Position numbers and translations under genes: made by a program. This document shows, in pieces, positions 59,039 to 64,000 of a stretch of DNA of 64,000 nucleotides. The notes beneath the pieces were generated by a model, which saw nothing but the letters and a program-made list of their open reading frames with translations, searched no databases and was not told where the DNA came from. This DNA is from Ecdyonurus torrentis (Eukaryota > Arthropoda > Insecta > Ephemeroptera > Heptageniidae), in contig OX439133.1 in NCBI GenBank assembly GCA_949318235.1, positions 24,097,741-24,161,740 of the forward strand, written 5' to 3'. Position 1 is the stretch's first letter. Every line of letters starts with the position of its first letter.

Positions 59039-61497
59039 GTAAGGCGTCACACAATCTTACGTTGTAGTGACAAAATTTAACGATAAAGATATAAATTCTC
59101 CAAAAAAGGGGAAAAACAGTTCGGAAAATAAAGGAAAATAATATTTCTTAATATTTAATTTGATTCAGAATTCAAAGTGATATTGTTTGTATTTTATTGA
59201 TTAAAAGATTTTTCAATTCATAATCAAATTTCTTGTGTGATATATTATAGAGAAAAAGTGGAAAAAAATTTTCATCCATAATCTATTTTAGGTCGAATTT
59301 TATTTCTTCAAATCGTTATTTCTTAACAATTTACTATATTTTTTGTTTATTATACGGTAAGTACTTACTTAATTTATAATAAAGAAAAGTAAGGAGCCAC
59401 ACAATCTAACGTTGTAATCACAAAATTTAACGATAAAACTATAAAAGCTCTAAAAAAGGGGAAAAAAGAAGTTCAGAAAATAAAGAAAAATAATATTTCT
59501 TTAATATTTAATTTGATTCAGAATTCACAGTGATATAGTTTGTATTTTTTTGATTAAAAGATTTTTCAATTCATGATTCAATTTCTTGTGTGATATATTA
59601 TAGAGAAAAAGTGGAAAAAATGTTTCATCCATAATCTATTTATGTCGAATTTTATTTCTTCAAATCGTTATTTCTTATCAATTTACTATATTTTTAGTTT
59701 ATTATACGGTAAGTACTTACTTAATTATTAATTAAGAAAAGTAAGGAGCCACACAATCTAACGTTGTAGTGACAAAAATTAACAATAAAAATTTGAAATC
59801 CATTGAAAAGGAAAAAAATATTTCGGAAAAGAAAGAAAAATAATATTTCTTTAATATTTTATAGAATACAGAATCTAAAGTGATATAGTTTGTATTCTAT
59901 TGATTAAAATATTTTCCAATTAATGATCAAATTTCTTGTGTGATATATTATAGAGAAAAAGTGGAAAAAAATTTTCATCCGTACACTATCTTAAGTCGAA
60001 TTTTATTTCCTCAAATCGTTATTTCTTAACAATTTACTATATTTTTTGTTTATTATACGGTAAGTACTTACTTAATTAATATTTTACAAAAGTAAGGCGT
60101 CACACAATCTAACGTTGTAATGACAAAATTTAACGATAAAGATGTAAATTCTCCAAAAAAGGGGAAAAAAGTTCGGAAAACAAAGAAAAATAATATTTCT
60201 TTAATATTTAATTTGATTCAGAATTCAAAGTGATATAGTTTGTATTTTATTGAATAAAAGGTTTTTCAATACATGATTAAATTTCTTGTTTAATATACTA
60301 TATAGAAAAAGTGGAAAAAAGATGTTTCATCCATAAACTATTTTAAGTCAAATTTTATTTCTTCAAATCGTTATTTCTTAACAATTTACTATATTTTTTG
60401 TTTATTATATGGTAAGTACTTACTTAATCAATAATTAAGAAAAGTAAGGCGTCACACAATCTTACGTTGTAGTGACAAAATTTAACGATAAAGATATAAA
60501 TTCTCCAAAAAAGGGGAAAAACAGTTCGGAAAATAAAGAAAAATAATATTTCTTTAATATTTAATTTGATTAAGAATTCAAAGTGATATAGTTTGTAATT
60601 TATTGATTAAAAGTTTTTTCAATTCATGATCAAATTTCATGTGTGATATATTATAGAGAAAAAGTGGAAAAAATGTTTCATCCATCATCTATTTAGGTCG
60701 AATTTTATTTCTTCAAATCGTTATTTCTTATCAATTTACTATATTTTTAGTTTATTATACGGTAAGTACTTACTTAATTAATAATTAAGAAAAGTAAGGA
60801 GCCACACAATCTAACGTTGTAGTGACAAAATTTAACAATAAAAATTTGAAATCCATTGAAAAGGAAAAAAATATTTCGGAAAAGAAAGAAAAATAATATT
60901 TCTATAATATTTTATAGGATACAGAATCTAAAGTGATATAGTTTGTATTCTATTGATTAAAAGATTTTTCAATTAATGATCAAATTTCTTGTGTGATATA
61001 TTATAGAGAAAAAGTGAAAAAAAATGTTTCATCCGTACACTATTTTAAGTCGAATTTTATTTCCTCAAATCATTATTTCTCATCAATTTACTATATTTTT
61101 TAATTACTATAGGGTAAGCACTTACTTAATTAATAATTAGGAAAAGTAAGGCGTCACACAATCTGACGTTGTAGTGACAAAATTTAACGATAAAGATGAA
61201 AATTCTCCAAAAAAGGGAAAAAAAAGTTCGGAAAACAAAGAAAAATAATATTTCTTTAATATTTAATTTGATTCAGAATTCACAGTGATATAGTTTGTAT
61301 TTTTTTGATTAAAAGATTTTTCAATTCATGATTCAATTTCTTGTGTGATATATTATAGAGAAAAAGTGGAAAAAATGTTTCATCCATAATCTATTTATGT
61401 CGAATTTTATTTCTTCAAATCGTTATTTCTTATCAATTTACTATATTTTTAGTTTATTATACGGTAAGTACTTACTTAATTATTAATTAAGAAAAGT
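59039..61497 (+). repeat. higher-order repeat unit 3, truncated to 7 monomers
   Basis: D 59039, C 59390, B 59742, A2 60090, A1 60447, B 60797, then a chimeric monomer at 61147 that begins as A3 (GATGAAAATTCTCC) and finishes as C (GAATTCACAGTGATATAG with TTTTTTTGATT). It shares the ATCTGACGTT (61161) and AAAGTGAAAAAAAATG (61011) markers with unit 2, so these two are the closest relatives. The chimera marks a crossover within a monomer. Confidence 0.8.
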
Positions 61498-64000
61498 AAG
61501 GAGCCACACAATCTAACGTTGTAGTGACAAAAATTAACAATAAAAATTTGAAATCCATTGAAAAGGAAAAAAATATTTCGGAAAAGAAAGAAAAATAATA
61601 TTTCTTTAATATTTTATAGAATACAGAATCTAAAGTGATATAGTTTGTATTCTATTGATTAAAATATTTTCCAATTAATGATCAAATTTCTTGTGTGATA
61701 TATTATAGAGAAAAAGTGGAAAAAAATTTTCATCCGTACACTATCTTAAGTCGAATTTTATTTCCTCAAATCGTTATTTCTTAACAATTTACTATATTTT
61801 TTGTTTATTATACGGTAAGTACTTACTTAATTAATATTTTACAAAAGTAAGGCGTCACACAATCTAACGTTGTAATGACAAAATTTAACGATAAAGATGT
61901 AAATTCTCCAAAAAAGGGGAAAAAAGTTCGGAAAACAAAGAAAAATAATATTTCTTTAATATTTAATTTGATTCAGAATTCAAAGTGATATAGTTTGTAT
62001 TTTATTGAATAAAAGGTTTTTCAATACATGATTAAATTTCTTGTTTAATATACTATATAGAAAAAGTGGAAAAAAGATGTTTCATCCATAAACTATTTTA
62101 AGTCAAATTTTATTTCTTCAAATCGTTATTTCTTAACAATTTACTATATTTTTTGTTTATTATATGGTAAGTACTTACTTAATCAATAATTAAGAAAAGT
62201 AAGGCGTCACACAATCTTACGTTGTAGTGACAAAATTTAACGATAAAGATATAAATTCTCCAAAAAAGGGGAAAAACAGTTCGGAAAATAAAGAAAAATA
62301 ATATTTCTTTAATATTTAATTTGATTAAGAATTCAAAGTGATATAGTTTGTAATTTATTGATTAAAAGTTTTTTCAATTCATGATCAAATTTCATGTGTG
62401 ATATATTATAGAGAAAAAGTGGAAAAAATGTTTCATCCATCATCTATTTAGGTCGAATTTTATTTCTTCAAATCGTTATTTCTTATCAATTTACTATATT
62501 TTTAGTTTATTATACGGTAAGTACTTACTTAATTAATAATTAAGAAAAGTAAGGAGCCACACAATCTAACGTTGTAGTGACAAAATTTAACAATAAAAAT
62601 TTGAAATCCATTGAAAAGGAAAAAAATATTTCGGAAAAGAAAGAAAAATAATATTTCTATAATATTTTATAGAATACAGAATCTAAAGTGATATAGTTTG
62701 TATTCTATTGATTAAAAGATTTTCCAATTAATGATCAAATTTCTTGTGTTATATATTATAGAGAAAAAGTGGAAAAAAATGTTTCATCCGTACACTATCT
62801 TAAGTCGAATTTTATTTCCTCAAATCATTATTTCTCATCAATTTACTATATTTTTTATTTACTATAGGGTAAGCACTTACTTAATTAAAAATTAGGAAAA
62901 GTAAGGCGTCACACAATTTAACGTTGTAGTGACAAAATTTAACGATAAAGATGTAAATTCTCCAAAAAAGGGAAAAAAAAGTTCGGAAAATAAAGAAAAA
63001 TAATATTTCTTTAATATTTAATTTGATTCAGAATTCAAAGTGATATAGTTTGTATTTTATTGATTAAAAGATTTTTCAATTCATAATCAAATTTCTTGTG
63101 TGATATATTATAGAGAAAAAGTGGAAAAAAATTTTCATCCATAATCTATTTTAGGTCGAATTTTATTTCTTCAAATCGTTATTTCTTAACAATTTACTAT
63201 ATTTTTTGTTTATTATACAGTAAGTACTTACTTAATTAATATTTTACAAAAGTAAGGCGTCACACAATCTAACGTTGTAATGATAAAATTTAACGATAAA
63301 GATGTAAATTCTCCAAAAAAGGGGAAAAAAGTTCGGAAAACAAAGAAAAATAATATTTCTTTAATATTTAATTTGATTCAGAATTCAAAGTGATATAGTT
63401 TGTATTTTATTGAATAAAAGGTTTTTCAATACATGATTAAATTTCTTGTTTAATATACTATATAGAAAAAGTGGAAAAAAGATGTTTCATCCATAAACTA
63501 TTTTAAGTCAAATTTTATTTCTTCAAATCGTTATTTCTTAACAATTTACTATATTATTTGTTTATTATATGGTAAGTACTTACTTAATCAAAAATTAAGA
63601 AAAGTAAGGCGTCACACAATCTTACGTTGTAGTGACAAAATTTAACGATAAAGATATAAATTCTCCAAAAAAGGGGACAAACAGTTCGGAAAATAAAGAA
63701 AAATAATATTTCTTTAATATTTAATTTGATTAAGAATTCAAAGTGATATAGTTTGTAATTTATTGATTAAAGATTTTTCAATTCATGATCAAATTTCATG
63801 TGTGATATATTATAGAGAAAAAGTGGAAAAAATGTTTCATCCATCATCTATTTAGGTCGAATTTTATTTCTTCAAATCGTTATTTCTTATCAATTTACTA
63901 TATTTTTAGTTTATTATAGGGTAAGTACTTACTTCATTAATAATTAAAAAAAGTAAGGAGCCACACAATCTAACGTTGTAGTGACAAAATATATAAAAAT
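61498..64000 (+). repeat. satellite continuation after the chimeric monomer
   Basis: B 61498, A2 61846, A1 62207, B 62557, A4 62905, A2 63256, A1 63610, partial monomer from 63957. The variant AAAAGTTTTTTCAATTC is shared by the A1 monomers at 60447 and 62207, so B-A2-A1-B also repeats with a 1.76-kb (5-monomer) shift. The last bases of the window diverge from the consensus. Confidence 0.75.

Larger units (their letters stand above)
33080..64000 (+). repeat. ~352-bp satellite array, about 88 monomers, open at right end
   Basis: The phrase AAGTAAGGCGTCACACAATC (or AAGTAAGGAGCCACACAATC) recurs about every 350-354 bp from 33396 to 63957, for example 35860, 36211, 36561, 36912, 37264 and 37616. 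A consensus monomer contains in order GTAAGG(CGTCA/AGCCA)CACAATCTAACGTTG, a CAAAATTTAACGATAAA stretch, an A-rich block, AATAATATTTCTTTAATATT, CAGAATTCAAAGTGATATAG, GATTAAAAGATTTTTCAATT, GTGTGATATATTATAGAG, AAAAAGTGGAAAAAATGTTT, CATCCATAATCTATTT, ATCGTTATTTCTTATCAATT and TATACGGTAAGTACTTACTT. No open frame of note. All monomers share one orientation. Confidence 0.98.

Noticed and set aside
33080..64000. CRISPR-like array
   Set aside because: The regular units are whole ~352-bp related monomers with no unique spacers, and the sequence is eukaryotic satellite.

Overview
The window is very AT-rich (roughly three quarters A+T), gene-poor nuclear DNA from a eukaryote, most likely an invertebrate animal. 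I infer this from long (TG)n, (GA)n and (AT)n microsatellites, many short palindromic DNA-transposon derivatives (MITEs), a 5S-rRNA-like SINE relic, a LINE-like tail with an (ATT)n end, and a large complex satellite. I cannot name the species. No open reading frame looks like an intact gene. The long frames come from microsatellites, minisatellites or MITEs. At most there are a few isolated exon-like or promoter-like patches (14101-14150 minus strand, 27120-27195, 30603-30729).

Bases 1-17760 are AT-rich DNA carrying several small mobile-element families, each recognised because it recurs here or has matching inverted ends. They include a ~310-bp family with TATAGGGTGTATGC ends, a ~165-bp palindrome with TGACTA ends (two copies), a ~110-bp element with GTTCGTAAACCCTGTTCT ends (two copies), a ~360-bp TTAA-flanked family (four copies) and several longer palindromes. 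Bases 18068-24091 form one large inverted repeat. Two 1299-bp arms, nearly identical and each holding about twelve 72-bp minisatellite units, flank a 3.4-kb centre. That is the architecture of Foldback-type transposons. The centre contains a nested pair of hAT-like elements, each with its own target duplication, plus other MITEs. Bases 24092-33080 return to AT-rich DNA with MITEs, a tRNA-like relic, the 5S-like relic and long microsatellites.

From about 33080 to the end of the window (31 kb, running off the edge) the sequence is one tandem satellite with a ~352-bp monomer, about 88 copies. The left edge is diverged. Further in, distinct monomer types recur in fixed order as a higher-order repeat, clearest from 53066 on, where an 8-monomer 2.81-kb unit is repeated. 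Each monomer carries a perfect 12-bp palindrome (or a one-base variant) and a GC-richer dyad. This is the organisation expected of a centromeric or heterochromatic satellite, but that role is inferred.

The two most unusual observations are the foldback element and a strong excess of the 8-bp palindrome TGACGTCA (CRE/ATF consensus): 16 exact copies in the first 33 kb, mostly inside unrelated inverted-repeat elements, and none seen in the satellite. Element ends are given to within a few bases unless a target duplication fixes them.
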